Positions 9,265-19,991 of a stretch of DNA of 64,000 nt are shown piece by piece. The DNA lies in assembly GCA_022842935.1 (NCBI GenBank), contig JALHOP010000011.1, positions 154,206 to 218,205 of the forward strand, written 5' to 3'. The position numbers were made by a program, and so were the translations under genes. The notes beneath the pieces are model-generated. The model had not been told where the DNA came from. It saw only the letters and a program-made list of their open reading frames with translations, and made no database searches. Each line of letters opens with the position of its first letter. Position 1 is the stretch's first letter. This DNA is from Myxococcota bacterium (lineage in GTDB: Bacteria > Myxococcota > XYA12-FULL-58-9 > JALHOP01).

Positions 9265-11211
9265 ATGGCGCGCCACCGCCTAGCCCTCTTTCTCGCCGCG
9301 TCGGCTGCCACCGGATGCTGGCCTTCGCCTGCCGAGCGGGAGGCTCGGCTGGCTAAAGAGGTCGCTCCTGCCACCATGGAGGGGACAGCTCCGACGGCCG
9401 CGGTGCGTCAGATCTTGAAGCTCCGCGTTTATGCCGACGCGAGCCATCGTACCCGTGACCCGTCGTGGGACCTCCACGTGCGCGAGCTGGTCGAGCAGGT
9501 GAACCGTCTTCTTGCTCCCAAGTTCGCCGTTCGCCTCGAGGTGAGTAACACCCGCGTCTGGGAACGCAGCGCTGGAGACGATCTGCAAGCGGCGCTCGCC
9601 GAGCTGCAGACCGTCGATGCGGGTGAAGACACCGGTTGGATCGTTGGCTTGGTGGGCGCCTCCCGCGAGGTAACGAGCGACATGCACGCCATGGGTGCGT
9701 CGATGACCCTCGGCCGCCATATCGTCCTGCGCGGCATCAATGACCCGGCGGAGTTCGCCGCCATGGGCTCACAGCTCGAGGGCATCGCGGAGTTCGAGCG
9801 GGGCGACATGTACCGACAACGACGCGCGCACAAAGAGCTGGTGATGTTTTTGCATCACTTAGGCCACACCCTCGGAGCCCCGCACACGCGCGACCCCTTG
9901 TCCGTCATGGCTGTCACCTACGATCGCGAGACACGCGACCTTGGTGCCCTCGCGACGCGCATCTTCGCGCTCGGCTTGTCCTATCGCGACCAGCTGTTCG
10001 ACAGCGGCGCAGTCGCGGGCTGGCACGGCAAGCTAAACGTGCTGCTCATTCATGACGCAGCGGCAGCAGACGCGGCCGACTTCGTGCGTGTTCGCGACGC
10101 TATCGAGCACCCATGGAAGAGCAAACAAGCGGGAGTCGCCAAGAGCAGGAAGCGCGAGTTCGACAACCTCACGAAGGAGACGTTCACCCACGCCGAGACC
10201 TATGCGAACTCGGGCCGTCTGAAAGAAGCATGGACGCTAGCGAACGTCATGATCGAGAAGCATCCGGACAACGACCGCTTGCTCGACTTCGGCTGTAACG
10301 TGCGCGCATCGCTTGCGATCGGGGCTCCAGCGGAGCACCCGAGCCGCGCCAAGGGATTCGCCGAGGAGCGTGAGCTCTGCGCTCGGGCCGCCGACGCGAG
10401 CGACCTCGTGACGAGTGAGGTGTTTCTCGCGCGCCTCGATGCTCTGGCAGGCAACACGGCGTCGGCGCTGCAGCAGGCGCGCGTTGTCGACAAGAAGCTC
10501 TCCGCAGAGGCGTCGTCATCGGTGACTTCACCATCTCCTGCGGTCGTGAAGGGCGGGCCGCCCGCTCAACCGGTCGACCCCAAGGTCGCCGAAGACGCGC
10601 GTACCGCTTGGACCAACATCGCCTCCATCTATGCCCAGCTGGGTTGCGTGGTCTCCGCAGAGAGAGCAGGCAAGCTCGCTGGCGGCGAGGGCGCCTCCGC
10701 GATCGCGACGTGGAGCCTCGCGGCGCGACGGCAACAGGGGCTCCCACCAAACCAAGACGTCGGCGTCAGCGTCAGCAACGATTGCGAATATGCCGCGCTC
10801 CTGCGCGATGCACGCGAAGGCCTCGCGGTCGGCCACTTGCGCGAAGTCCGCGCCCTCCTGAGCCGCAACCTCTCCAAGTTCCCGAACGCGCCTGGCCTTC
10901 TAGTCATCGGCTGCGAGCTCGAGGCTCGACAAGGCCACCAGAAGGAGGCGCGCGAGCAATGCACCCGCGCTCTTGCGACCTTCGACGAGCTCGTTCGCGC
11001 GCACCAGCTCCTCGGCTTCATGGACGCTCGCGCCGGCAACACCAACGCCGCCGTCCAACACCTTCTCCGCGCCGTCGAGCTCGACCCCGACCTCGAGACC
11101 GCTTGGACCGACCTCGCCAAGCTCTACATGTACGACAAGAACGGCAACGCCCTGACGGCCCTGCGCGAGGCGTACAAGAGTCGGTTCGGGCGGGACATGG
11201 CCGTGCGGTAG
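9265..11211 (+). CDS. TPR lipoprotein with altered metzincin motif
   Basis: Probable outer-membrane or periplasmic lipoprotein of 648 residues with a lipobox-like AATGC near residue 18. The first 220 residues resemble a metzincin-type zinc protease domain: HHLGHTLGAPH at 197-207 followed by a Met-turn at M215 (PLSVM). The family motif is HExxHxxGxxH. Here the catalytic Glu position is His198, so ordinary peptidase activity is doubtful while zinc binding could survive. The C-terminal half is helical with tetratricopeptide-like repeats (for example AHQLLGFMDARAGNTNAAVQ and the final ETAWTDLAKLY region), suggesting protein binding. It stands alone, divergent from the HD-like gene and convergent with the following minus gene. 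Confidence 0.7.
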   Translation: MARHRLALFLAASAATGCWPSPAEREARLAKEVAPATMEGTAPTAAVRQILKLRVYADASHRTRDPSWDLHVRELVEQVNRLLAPKFAVRLEVSNTRVWERSAGDDLQAALAELQTVDAGEDTGWIVGLVGASREVTSDMHAMGASMTLGRHIVLRGINDPAEFAAMGSQLEGIAEFERGDMYRQRRAHKELVMFLHHLGHTLGAPHTRDPLSVMAVTYDRETRDLGALATRIFALGLSYRDQLFDSGAVAGWHGKLNVLLIHDAAAADAADFVRVRDAIEHPWKSKQAGVAKSRKREFDNLTKETFTHAETYANSGRLKEAWTLANVMIEKHPDNDRLLDFGCNVRASLAIGAPAEHPSRAKGFAEERELCARAADASDLVTSEVFLARLDALAGNTASALQQARVVDKKLSAEASSSVTSPSPAVVKGGPPAQPVDPKVAEDARTAWTNIASIYAQLGCVVSAERAGKLAGGEGASAIATWSLAARRQQGLPPNQDVGVSVSNDCEYAALLRDAREGLAVGHLREVRALLSRNLSKFPNAPGLLVIGCELEARQGHQKEAREQCTRALATFDELVRAHQLLGFMDARAGNTNAAVQHLLRAVELDPDLETAWTDLAKLYMYDKNGNALTALREAYKSRFGRDMAVR

Positions 11212-11255
11212 GACAGCCAGCACCGTGCAACGCGTGAGCGTCCTTGGCTGCGGAG

Positions 11256-12185
11256 CTACGCCTTCACGTTCTGGATGATCCCCTTCAGGTTGTCGTCGTA
11301 AGCCTTCATGACGTTACTGAGCGTCGTCATCGCCTGCTGATAGTCCTGAACCTGGACCTGCAGCATCTGCATCTCGATGGCGCTCATGCTGTTCAAACCC
11401 TTCGAATCGGCGTTGAGCTTGTTCTTGAGGTCTTCGGCCTGCTCTTTCGAAAGCGTGCCGCTCTTTTCGACGATGCTGTAGTTGCCGTTTTCGTCTTTGA
11501 CCGCTTCGTGCCAGGTGAAGAACTGCGAGCCGCCCTCGGGCCAGTCGGCGAGCATGTCGGCGAGCTCGGCGGCATCGGTGTCGATCGTCTCGGCCATCTG
11601 CGCCTTCTTGGCGAAGCGCTCCATCGTGGCGTTGAGATCGTTCTCGACACCCGCCATGCCGTTCGTCATCGCGTCGGTCATCGCGTCGTTGAACTGCCCC
11701 TGCGATAACGCGCTCGGAGGCTTGTAGTAGATTTCGTTGGAGACCGCGGCGAGGTTTGCCTGCGCGGCGCTGTAGAGAGCGGAGGTCGCGGCTTCGAGCT
11801 GGGCGCGGCCGGTCGGCTCGCCCTTGGCCATCGCGCGATTGGCTGCGACGTACGCGAATGCTGCACGGCCGACCTCGAGGCCAACCATATGCAGGCGCTG
11901 GCGGCCAGCCTCGCTGACCTTGGCGTTGAGTGCGTTCACCTTGGCGCGCGTCTCGGCGTCGAGGGTCGGAATCTCGATTTCGTTGCCGTCACGCGTTTGC
12001 AGGATGCGGCCTTCTTGGGTGTTGTTGACCGCGTCGACCGGATTTTTGATGGCGGTAAGGTCGATTCCCGACGTGCCCTTCGCGAAGCTGCTCGACTCGT
12101 GCAGAGTCAAGCGCTTCTTGGCCTGCTCCGTGGTTTGGTGGGTCTGACCGTAGCTCTGAACCGAATCGATACGAGAGACGTCCAT
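11256..12185 (-). CDS. Helical protein with type III secretion filament/tip-like C-terminus
   Basis: A 309-residue protein without signal peptide, cysteine or membrane segment. ATG at 12185 is preceded by GAGGG at good spacing. The N-terminus is Ser/Thr/Gln-rich and probably disordered. The middle is Ala-rich helix. The last 42 residues (268-309) form an amphipathic helix with Met/Gln/Leu pattern ending in KGIIQNVKA. That layout recalls the C-terminal helices of EspA/SseB-type type III filament proteins, which also end with an Ile-Ile-x-Asn-type tail. This is similarity by eye only. No secretion apparatus genes are nearby. It could equally be another secreted coiled-coil protein. Confidence 0.6.
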   Translation of the reverse strand: MDVSRIDSVQSYGQTHQTTEQAKKRLTLHESSSFAKGTSGIDLTAIKNPVDAVNNTQEGRILQTRDGNEIEIPTLDAETRAKVNALNAKVSEAGRQRLHMVGLEVGRAAFAYVAANRAMAKGEPTGRAQLEAATSALYSAAQANLAAVSNEIYYKPPSALSQGQFNDAMTDAMTNGMAGVENDLNATMERFAKKAQMAETIDTDAAELADMLADWPEGGSQFFTWHEAVKDENGNYSIVEKSGTLSKEQAEDLKNKLNADSKGLNSMSAIEMQMLQVQVQDYQQAMTTLSNVMKAYDDNLKGIIQNVKA

Positions 12186-12231
12186 CAGCTCAACCCTCGA
12201 GGTTCGAGCGATCTTCAGGGCAGAAGAGCGC

Positions 12232-12260
12232 TTGACGCGTTTATCGTCTCTCGGGTTATC
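12232..12260 (+). promoter_or_regulatory. Candidate promoter for htrA
   Basis: TTGACG at 12232-12237 is followed, after a 17-base spacer, by GTTATC at 12255-12260. It lies 82 bp before the htrA start in the divergent gap. The -35 match is good and the -10 match is weak. Confidence 0.25.
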
Positions 12261-12341
12261 GGCAGTCGGCGGGTCTTGGTGCTGAAAAGCGGCGACTTAT
12301 CTTGTCTCGCGGCATTCAGCCCGTCTACGAGAGCCAAAGTC

Positions 12342-13877
<1,536 letters not shown>

Positions 13878-13915
13878 AACCCGTGGCATGCTCGCCTCTG
13901 CAACCCGGAGGCGCC

Positions 13916-15508
13916 ATGTCGTCGAGAGTCGTCAGTGTCGCACTGATGTTCGCTTTGGTGGTCGCGTGCGGAGGCGAAGACGGTACTGACGGCGAAGACG
14001 GCGTCAGCTGGCTCACTGCCGCTGTGCCCGCGGCGTCAGCCGATTGTCCGAGCGGTGGCACCACTGTCCAGGTCGGTCCCGACAGCAACCGCAACGGTAC
14101 GCTCGACGCGAGCGAGGTCGCCTCGAGCTCCGACGTCTGCGACGGCGCTGACGGTGACCCAAGCGATCTCTGGCTCGTCGCGACCCAAGAGGCCGACACC
14201 GATCGCTGCGCTTGGGGCGGCACCATCTTGCACGTTGGCAAAGACACCGACGGCAGCGAGGTGCTCGAGCCGGCCGAGTTCCTATCGACACAGCCCATCT
14301 GCAAATCGCCGGTCGTGGGCTTCGGCCGAAACGTGTTGTTCACCGGCCGCGGTGCCAACAACAGGTTGTCCAACCCCGACAACTGGGACGATGGCACGGT
14401 TCCACTCGAGGGCGACGGGCTCATCTTCCCTCAGAACGCGGCGCAGCAGCGGCTCGAGAACGACTTCCCGCTGGTCAGCACGTTCGCGCTGCTCACCCTC
14501 CAGCCGGGCATCGAGCTGTTTGGCAAGAAGATGGCCCTGCTCGACGCCGTGCTCGCGAACAGCCAGGACGCGACGGTGACGCGCATCGAGCTCCCCTTGG
14601 TGCTCCAATCTCGCCCCGTGACCTTCACGGTTGCGCACGCGGGCACGGGCGTTGGTGGGTTGACCGTCTCCGGCGCCATCGAGGGCTTCGGCAGCATCAC
14701 CAAGGCCGGAAACGGCACCCTTATTCTCTCGGGAGTCAACACGTACCGCGGGGACACGCACGTCGCGGCGGGGACACTTTCGCTGGTTGGCGGCGCTGCG
14801 GTGCCCGACAGCAGCCTCTTCACGTGTAACGCGAGCGATGTGCTGGTTGACGCCGCTGGAGAGACCCTCGCGTCGCTCGACGGCGACTGCGACGTCGATC
14901 TTGCGGGCCCGCTCACCGTCGGCGCGGACGCTATCGACTCGACGCACGAGGGTGCGATGTCCGGACCTGGGACGATCACCAAGCGAGGCTCGGGTGTTGT
15001 CGCCTTCACTGGCAACGGTGTCGCGCACACCGGCCCGCTGCTTATCGAGCAGGGCAGTGTCCTCATCAACGGCAGCTATGGTGCGACGGCGGTGGCCGTT
15101 TCTGCGGGCGCGACGCTCGCCGGCAGCGGAAACCCGGGCCCCATCACGGTGGCGCCGGGTGGCCGGGTCGTGCCGGGAGTGCCAAGCACCGCGATCTTGA
15201 CGGCATCCGGAAATATCACGCTCGCGTCCGGCTCGACCCTTGCCATCAAGATCAACGGAGTCGTTTCCAGTACCGGTTACGACCGGCTCGCTGCCAACGG
15301 CGACATCGTTCTTGGGGGTGCGACCCTCACCGTCGACATGGGCTTCACCGCCGCGCTCGGCAACACGTTCACGATCGTGCAGTGCACCGGCGCGCTCACC
15401 GGGACGTTCGATGGTCTCGCCGACGGCGCCGCGGTGGTCTTCGAGGGTCAGCGCTTCGTCATCGACTACACCAGCAATGGGGTCGTGCTCACCCGGGCCG
15501 ACCCGTGA
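13916..15508 (+). CDS. Surface lipoprotein with autotransporter-type beta-strand repeats
   Basis: ATG at 13916 follows a CGGAG ribosome site and opens on a lipoprotein signal ending VVAC (530 residues). A short collagen-like GEDGTDGEDG stretch follows. Next come two copies of a Cys-containing module with Asp/Asn-rich turns (DSNRNGTLDASE, DTDGSEVLEPAE), like the DUF7151-type module found in myxobacterial lipoproteins. The rest is beta-rich with the autotransporter-associated strand repeat signature (SITKAGNGTLILSGVNTYRG, then GTITKRGSGVVAFTGN). There is no C-terminal outer-membrane barrel, so this is a lipid-anchored passenger-like protein rather than an autotransporter. Its function, perhaps adhesion, is unknown. 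Confidence 0.75.
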   Translation: MSSRVVSVALMFALVVACGGEDGTDGEDGVSWLTAAVPAASADCPSGGTTVQVGPDSNRNGTLDASEVASSSDVCDGADGDPSDLWLVATQEADTDRCAWGGTILHVGKDTDGSEVLEPAEFLSTQPICKSPVVGFGRNVLFTGRGANNRLSNPDNWDDGTVPLEGDGLIFPQNAAQQRLENDFPLVSTFALLTLQPGIELFGKKMALLDAVLANSQDATVTRIELPLVLQSRPVTFTVAHAGTGVGGLTVSGAIEGFGSITKAGNGTLILSGVNTYRGDTHVAAGTLSLVGGAAVPDSSLFTCNASDVLVDAAGETLASLDGDCDVDLAGPLTVGADAIDSTHEGAMSGPGTITKRGSGVVAFTGNGVAHTGPLLIEQGSVLINGSYGATAVAVSAGATLAGSGNPGPITVAPGGRVVPGVPSTAILTASGNITLASGSTLAIKINGVVSSTGYDRLAANGDIVLGGATLTVDMGFTAALGNTFTIVQCTGALTGTFDGLADGAAVVFEGQRFVIDYTSNGVVLTRADP

Positions 15509-15564
15509 CGGGCCCCTGAGCAGGGCTGGCCAACGGCGACGCTTTTTGTTGTAAGATCGCGTCC

Positions 15565-16707
15565 ATGACTCCTCCAATTGCCAAGCGCTGCGCTACTCTC
15601 AACAAGAGCCTCATTCGCCAGGTTGCCGACGCGGCCGCCAAGGGCACCATCAACCTTGGCCTCGGCCAACCGGCCATCGACCCGCACCCCTCGGTCATGG
15701 AGCGTCTTGCCAAGGCCGCCAAGGACAACAAGGCGGCCTACACCCCGAACGCCGGTGACGCCGAGCTGCGCTCCCGCATTGGCGCCGAGCTCTTCAACGG
15801 CGCACCGATGGAGTCGGTGCTCATCACGATCGGCAGCGAAGAGGCCATGTTCACCGCGCTGATGGCGTTGTGCGATCCGGGCGACGAGCTCCTCGGTCCC
15901 GAGCCAGGCTACCCGGCGTACCGCAGCATCAGCACCCTGCTCGGCGTCCAGCACAAGCCGTACATGTTGACCCCCGACTTCCGTATCGACGTCGACGCAC
16001 TGCTTGCGCAGATCACCGATAAGACCCGGGTCGTCATCGTCACCTCGCCTTCGAACCCGACCGGCCGGTTCGCTGGAGCGGACAAAGACATGCAGCGCCT
16101 CGTCGAGGGCGCAGCCAAGAAGAACGTCTGGGTGATCGACGATTGCCTCTATCGCGACATCGCGTTCGTCGAGCACCACCGACCGCTCTACACCATGGGC
16201 GACAACGTCATGACCATCGACGCCATCTCGAAGAGCTATGCCTGCACCGGATTGCGCGTCGGCTGGCTCCAGGCCCCGGTCGAGCTCGAGGGCAAGCTCA
16301 TCGCCATCCATCAAGCGGTGTGCACGACCGCGCCGACACCGTCGCAAGAGGCTACCAAGGCTTGTCTCGATCTGCGCAAGACCAACTACGCCAAGGAGAT
16401 CAACGCCCTTTACATGGAGCGCGCCCGCGCGGCCGAGACCGCGCTTGCCAAGGAGCCGAAGCTCAAGTTCCACCCGAGCGAAGGCGCCTTCTATGTCTTC
16501 GCCGACGCCCGCGCCTTTGGTGTCGACACCAAAGAGCTGGCCTTCGACCTCGCCAAGAATGGCAAGGTGATCATCGTACCCGGCGAAGCGTTCGGCCCGT
16601 CCGCTAAAGGCTACATCCGCGTTACCTTCGCGCCAACGCCCGACAAGATCGCCGCTGGCATCGAGCAGCTCATCGAAGGGCTGCGCAACGCGAAGCGCGC
16701 CGCCTGA
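15565..16707 (+). CDS. PLP-dependent aminotransferase, class I/II
   Basis: Fold-type I aminotransferase of 380 residues. The PLP lysine is K223 in the ISKSYACTGLRVGW motif. Other hallmarks are the GLGQPAID N-terminal segment, PGYPAY, the SPSNPTG loop and a late YIRVTFA segment. This subfamily transfers amino groups between an amino acid (often aspartate, alanine or aromatic) and a keto acid; the substrate cannot be told from sequence alone. Its stop overlaps the start of the next gene (TGATG), so the HExxH protein downstream is translationally coupled, an unusual pairing. Confidence 0.9.
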   Translation: MTPPIAKRCATLNKSLIRQVADAAAKGTINLGLGQPAIDPHPSVMERLAKAAKDNKAAYTPNAGDAELRSRIGAELFNGAPMESVLITIGSEEAMFTALMALCDPGDELLGPEPGYPAYRSISTLLGVQHKPYMLTPDFRIDVDALLAQITDKTRVVIVTSPSNPTGRFAGADKDMQRLVEGAAKKNVWVIDDCLYRDIAFVEHHRPLYTMGDNVMTIDAISKSYACTGLRVGWLQAPVELEGKLIAIHQAVCTTAPTPSQEATKACLDLRKTNYAKEINALYMERARAAETALAKEPKLKFHPSEGAFYVFADARAFGVDTKELAFDLAKNGKVIIVPGEAFGPSAKGYIRVTFAPTPDKIAAGIEQLIEGLRNAKRAA

Positions 16708-17876
16708 TGGTCAATCTGATTGCGCTGCTAGCCCTCGGCGCAACCTTTGGGCCCGTCTTTACCAACGCGGAGATGCGTGGCAAGGGCGCCGCCATCCTTT
16801 CGCGTGACGTCGAGAATGTGAAGACCATGCGCGCGCGCGTGGTCGGCGTTTTGCCCGAAACCGTAGTGCGTGACTCTGTGGTGCTGGGCCTCGACGAGAA
16901 CCTCCCGTCCATTCCGCTACGGCGGACGGCGCGTGATGTGCCCATCATGCTGCAGCACGCGCAGCTCGCGGGTCGCGGCACCGACACCACGGTGTTCATG
17001 GGCTATGGGCCCCAGGACGACGACGATTACGATGCCACGGCCGCTGGCGCCAAGCTCTACTACGAGGCGGGTAACAACCCCTCCGGTATCAAGCTGAACC
17101 TCACGCGCAAGTTCGCGCAGCTCTGCGACCTCGTCGTGACCCTCGAGACCACCAAGCGTGGCGGCCAGCCGCTCTACCACGGCGTCCAGGTGTCACGGCT
17201 CCTGCCGGGGCTCTTGGGCATCGTGGCCATGACCATTGGCCACGAAGCCATCCATGCCGCGCAGTACCAGTCACACCCCGCGCTCGACCCGGGCAACCAC
17301 CGCACCAAGATCAAAGATGGCCAGGTCTCTGCCGACGCCCTCGAGGCACTGCATTGGCGGCGCGCTTACGAACAAGAAGCCTACACCTGGGAGTACAGCC
17401 TCGCGGTCGCCTGGAAGAGCGAGATCACCAACGCAGCCGAGGCCATGGTCGAGCTACGGCAACGCGCCCCCCAAGAGTTCGCGCGCGGCGCCCGCTACGA
17501 GTTTCTCGCCGATGGGCGTCGCAACGAGCTCGTGCAGCACTACATGCGCGACGCGTTGGCCTCAGCCGAGGCGACCATGAAGAAGTCGCAGTTCGCCTTC
17601 GCCGGCAGCTTGCATATCCTGGTGGACGGCATGCTCCAGGTGCCCGCCGCGACCAACGCCCTGATCGCCGCCAACGACGAAGCCGTCGTGGTCCGCGGCC
17701 CCAAGATCCAAGCCCTGCGGGAGGCCGCCGCCAAGGGCCAGAAGGTGTTCCAGGAGTACTTCGAAGCCGGCGAGCTCTCCGCCCTCCTGCTCGAGACGCA
17801 CCCCTTCTTGAAAGACGTGAAGCCACGCCTCGAGCGCGAGATTGAGCGCGCCCGCGGGCGCCTCATGGGCGGCTAA
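16707..17876 (+). CDS. Putative zincin-like protein with HExxH motif
   Basis: I do not recognise the family. The 389-residue protein contains HEAIH at 179-183 within a hydrophobic helix (GIVAMTIGHEAIHAAQYQ), the expected zinc-protease layout, followed about 45 residues on by the acidic YEQEAYTWEYS, where a third zinc-binding Glu could lie. The N-terminus has a weak hydrophobic start (VNLIALLALGATFG) that could be a signal or simply a buried helix. The C-terminus is helical. It is coupled to the aminotransferase by overlapping TGATG and converges on the next gene, sharing the CTAA sequence as both stop codons. Peptidase activity is inferred from the motif only. Confidence 0.65.
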   Translation: MVNLIALLALGATFGPVFTNAEMRGKGAAILSRDVENVKTMRARVVGVLPETVVRDSVVLGLDENLPSIPLRRTARDVPIMLQHAQLAGRGTDTTVFMGYGPQDDDDYDATAAGAKLYYEAGNNPSGIKLNLTRKFAQLCDLVVTLETTKRGGQPLYHGVQVSRLLPGLLGIVAMTIGHEAIHAAQYQSHPALDPGNHRTKIKDGQVSADALEALHWRRAYEQEAYTWEYSLAVAWKSEITNAAEAMVELRQRAPQEFARGARYEFLADGRRNELVQHYMRDALASAEATMKKSQFAFAGSLHILVDGMLQVPAATNALIAANDEAVVVRGPKIQALREAAAKGQKVFQEYFEAGELSALLLETHPFLKDVKPRLEREIERARGRLMGG

Positions 17877-19255
17877 TGCCCGACGGGCTTGGGCACGGAC
17901 GGTGACGCGAGACACCGTCGCACGAGCGCGACGAACGCGTGCGAGAGTGCTCCCATTGGCGAGCCTTGAGCGACGTAAGGCGTCTTGTCGGTGGCCGAGC
18001 TTGTTCGTAGTAGCGGGCAGCCAACATTGCTTGCGCGCAGGTGCTGGTAGTTCATCACCATTTCCCCTCGCGCGCGGCGCATGAGCGTCACCAAGCTCGG
18101 TGCGAGCTGCAGTCGACCGTCGGCGCCTAGGCATACGGTCTCCTTGGGAACGATCCCAAACGTGTTCATGGGGCCAACGAAAGCCAGTGGCCCCGCGGAA
18201 AGCTTGCCGATGAGCTCCTCCTTGTCGATCGCCGCGAGCAGAGCGTCAGAGTCGAGTCCGGTGGTATGACGCGCAGTGAGCACCGCAACGGAGGCTTCCA
18301 GCGCCTGGACGCCTTCGAGCAACGTGTTGGCGACCCCTTCGTGGATCGTGAAGTCGCGCAGGAGCTGGGCGTGCTCATCGGTCAGCGCGTTGGCGCGAGG
18401 GAGTAGCTCGTCGAGCACGAGCCCACGCATGATCTGCCCCGCGCTCACGATGGCCGCCGCCAATGAGACGCCTCCGTCTCCGATGACGACGCCGAGGTCG
18501 AGAGGATTGACCCCCGTGTGCAGGACTTCATCGAAGGATCGATTGAACTGGCGGAATTGAGTCGCACCCCCGACGATCGCGACATCGGGATGGGGGGCCT
18601 GCCTTACGATGAGCTGCTGGGTAAGGCGATCATGAAGTCGCGGATCGTAGCGTAAGCGCTGCGTAAACCGGACCATGCGCGGCGCCCCAAAGCCACAAAC
18701 GCTCGGCTGTGCTCCTCTCCCCTGCAGCTCTGCCATAGCGGGCGACGCCAGCAGTTGCTCGACCCGGCTCGCGATATTGACGGCAAGCGGGGCGAAGACA
18801 TCGGCCAGCTCGTTGCGTAAGCGCAGCGCCTCGGCTCGCTTGGCGTCGCCGGTCGAACGCGCAAACCGAACGCGTCGATCGTTCTCATCTGCGCGGGCGA
18901 GCTGCCACCCGGCTCGGGCGTGCGCGAGTTGGTGCGCCGGCAAGGTTGCGATCATCACGAATCGATCCGTGACGTCTCCGAGCGCTGCCATCACCCCTTG
19001 CCACAGAGCCGCGAGCTGGCGCGTTGCTCGCGTGAAAGGGCATGCTGAGGGGGGAAGCAGGAGCGAGGCCGGGACGATGCGCGCTTGGCAGGCGGTCCCA
19101 ACGACGTCGGTCACCACCGGGTTTGGCGGCGTGGGCGTCGACATGTGCGCCGTAGCGCGCGCGTGGAGCGCACCTTGCTCGCGCGGACGCGGGGCCGAGT
19201 CGGACGTACGCCCTTCCCAACTCGGAGCGAGTCGGCCAGCTTTCAGCAGTGGCAT
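17873..19255 (-). CDS. Uncharacterised 460-residue protein
   Basis: I do not recognise the family. ATG at 19255 is the longest start; ATG at 19144 (423 residues, beginning MSTPTPPNP) is an equally plausible start, since neither has a strong ribosome site. The N-terminus is Pro/Ala/Arg-rich, and the body is a mix of helices with a Gly/Ala-rich stretch (VVIGDGGVSLAAAIVSAG). There is no lipobox or clear membrane segment. It converges exactly onto the HExxH gene. Like the proteins at 1340 and 24950 it has a Pro-rich N-terminal tail and no known family. Confidence 0.6.
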   Translation of the reverse strand: MPLLKAGRLAPSWEGRTSDSAPRPREQGALHARATAHMSTPTPPNPVVTDVVGTACQARIVPASLLLPPSACPFTRATRQLAALWQGVMAALGDVTDRFVMIATLPAHQLAHARAGWQLARADENDRRVRFARSTGDAKRAEALRLRNELADVFAPLAVNIASRVEQLLASPAMAELQGRGAQPSVCGFGAPRMVRFTQRLRYDPRLHDRLTQQLIVRQAPHPDVAIVGGATQFRQFNRSFDEVLHTGVNPLDLGVVIGDGGVSLAAAIVSAGQIMRGLVLDELLPRANALTDEHAQLLRDFTIHEGVANTLLEGVQALEASVAVLTARHTTGLDSDALLAAIDKEELIGKLSAGPLAFVGPMNTFGIVPKETVCLGADGRLQLAPSLVTLMRRARGEMVMNYQHLRASNVGCPLLRTSSATDKTPYVAQGSPMGALSHAFVALVRRCLASPSVPKPVGH

Positions 19256-19444
19256 TCGCAGCTCACGTCGTTGACCAGTCTTGGCCCTTTGTCGTTGCGC
19301 TTGTTCCCATCGGAGTATCGTCAGTCAGTCGTCGACCGTTCACTTGGGCTTGGGTGAAGCCCTGACACTGGCTGACGCATCCTCAGGCTGACACGACGAC
19401 CGAGCAGTGAACCCGGGCACCGACCGTGCCGATACCCGCAGCCT

Positions 19445-19924
19445 ATGGAAACAGTCGTCCGCCAGCCCGTCGCCTTGCCCGCCCTCGCCACGCCGGAGGC
19501 CTACGCAATCGTCCCGTGCAGGGAGGCACCGCCCGCGACCAACGCTCTCGCCATCAAGCTCGTCGATGACTACGTCGAAGCGAACCCCAAGGTCGCGCTG
19601 GCGCGCGCGCGTTTCGAGGCGATCGACGCCGTTCACGACCGCATGGTGGCCATCGGCGTCATGCCCGCCACTTTCGGGGTCATTACTGGCCTAGTTGCCG
19701 CAAGTAGCGGACCGCACTGGTGGGTCATCGGTGGCTGCGCTGCCGTCATCGCGGCCGGCAGCTACATCACGTCCTTGAGCGGTCGCATCTGGAAGAGCGC
19801 GCGCGAGCCCGCCAAAGCGGAGCTTGAGCAGGCCCGCCTCGAGGTTCGTGCCGAGCTCCAGGGGCCAGACGACCTGAAGTCGGTGGCGGAACGCCTTGCA
19901 GGCTCGCGTTCCGAAGCTGCCTGA
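19445..19924 (+). CDS. Small membrane protein with two hydrophobic segments
   Basis: A 159-residue protein of unknown function. Two hydrophobic stretches at about 73-85 (VMPATFGVITGLV) and 94-110 (VIGGCAAVIAAGSYI) are separated by a short turn, suggesting a helical hairpin in the membrane. A charged helix follows (KSAREPAKAELEQARLEVRAEL). The N-terminal 30 residues are Pro/Ala-rich. It sits alone between two minus-strand genes. Confidence 0.55.
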   Translation: METVVRQPVALPALATPEAYAIVPCREAPPATNALAIKLVDDYVEANPKVALARARFEAIDAVHDRMVAIGVMPATFGVITGLVAASSGPHWWVIGGCAAVIAAGSYITSLSGRIWKSAREPAKAELEQARLEVRAELQGPDDLKSVAERLAGSRSEAA

Positions 19925-19991
19925 GTTAACCCACCGTCGCGCTCGCCATGTTGGTTTCTCCGCGACGCGGCCGTTCAGTCGCGCACGCTGG

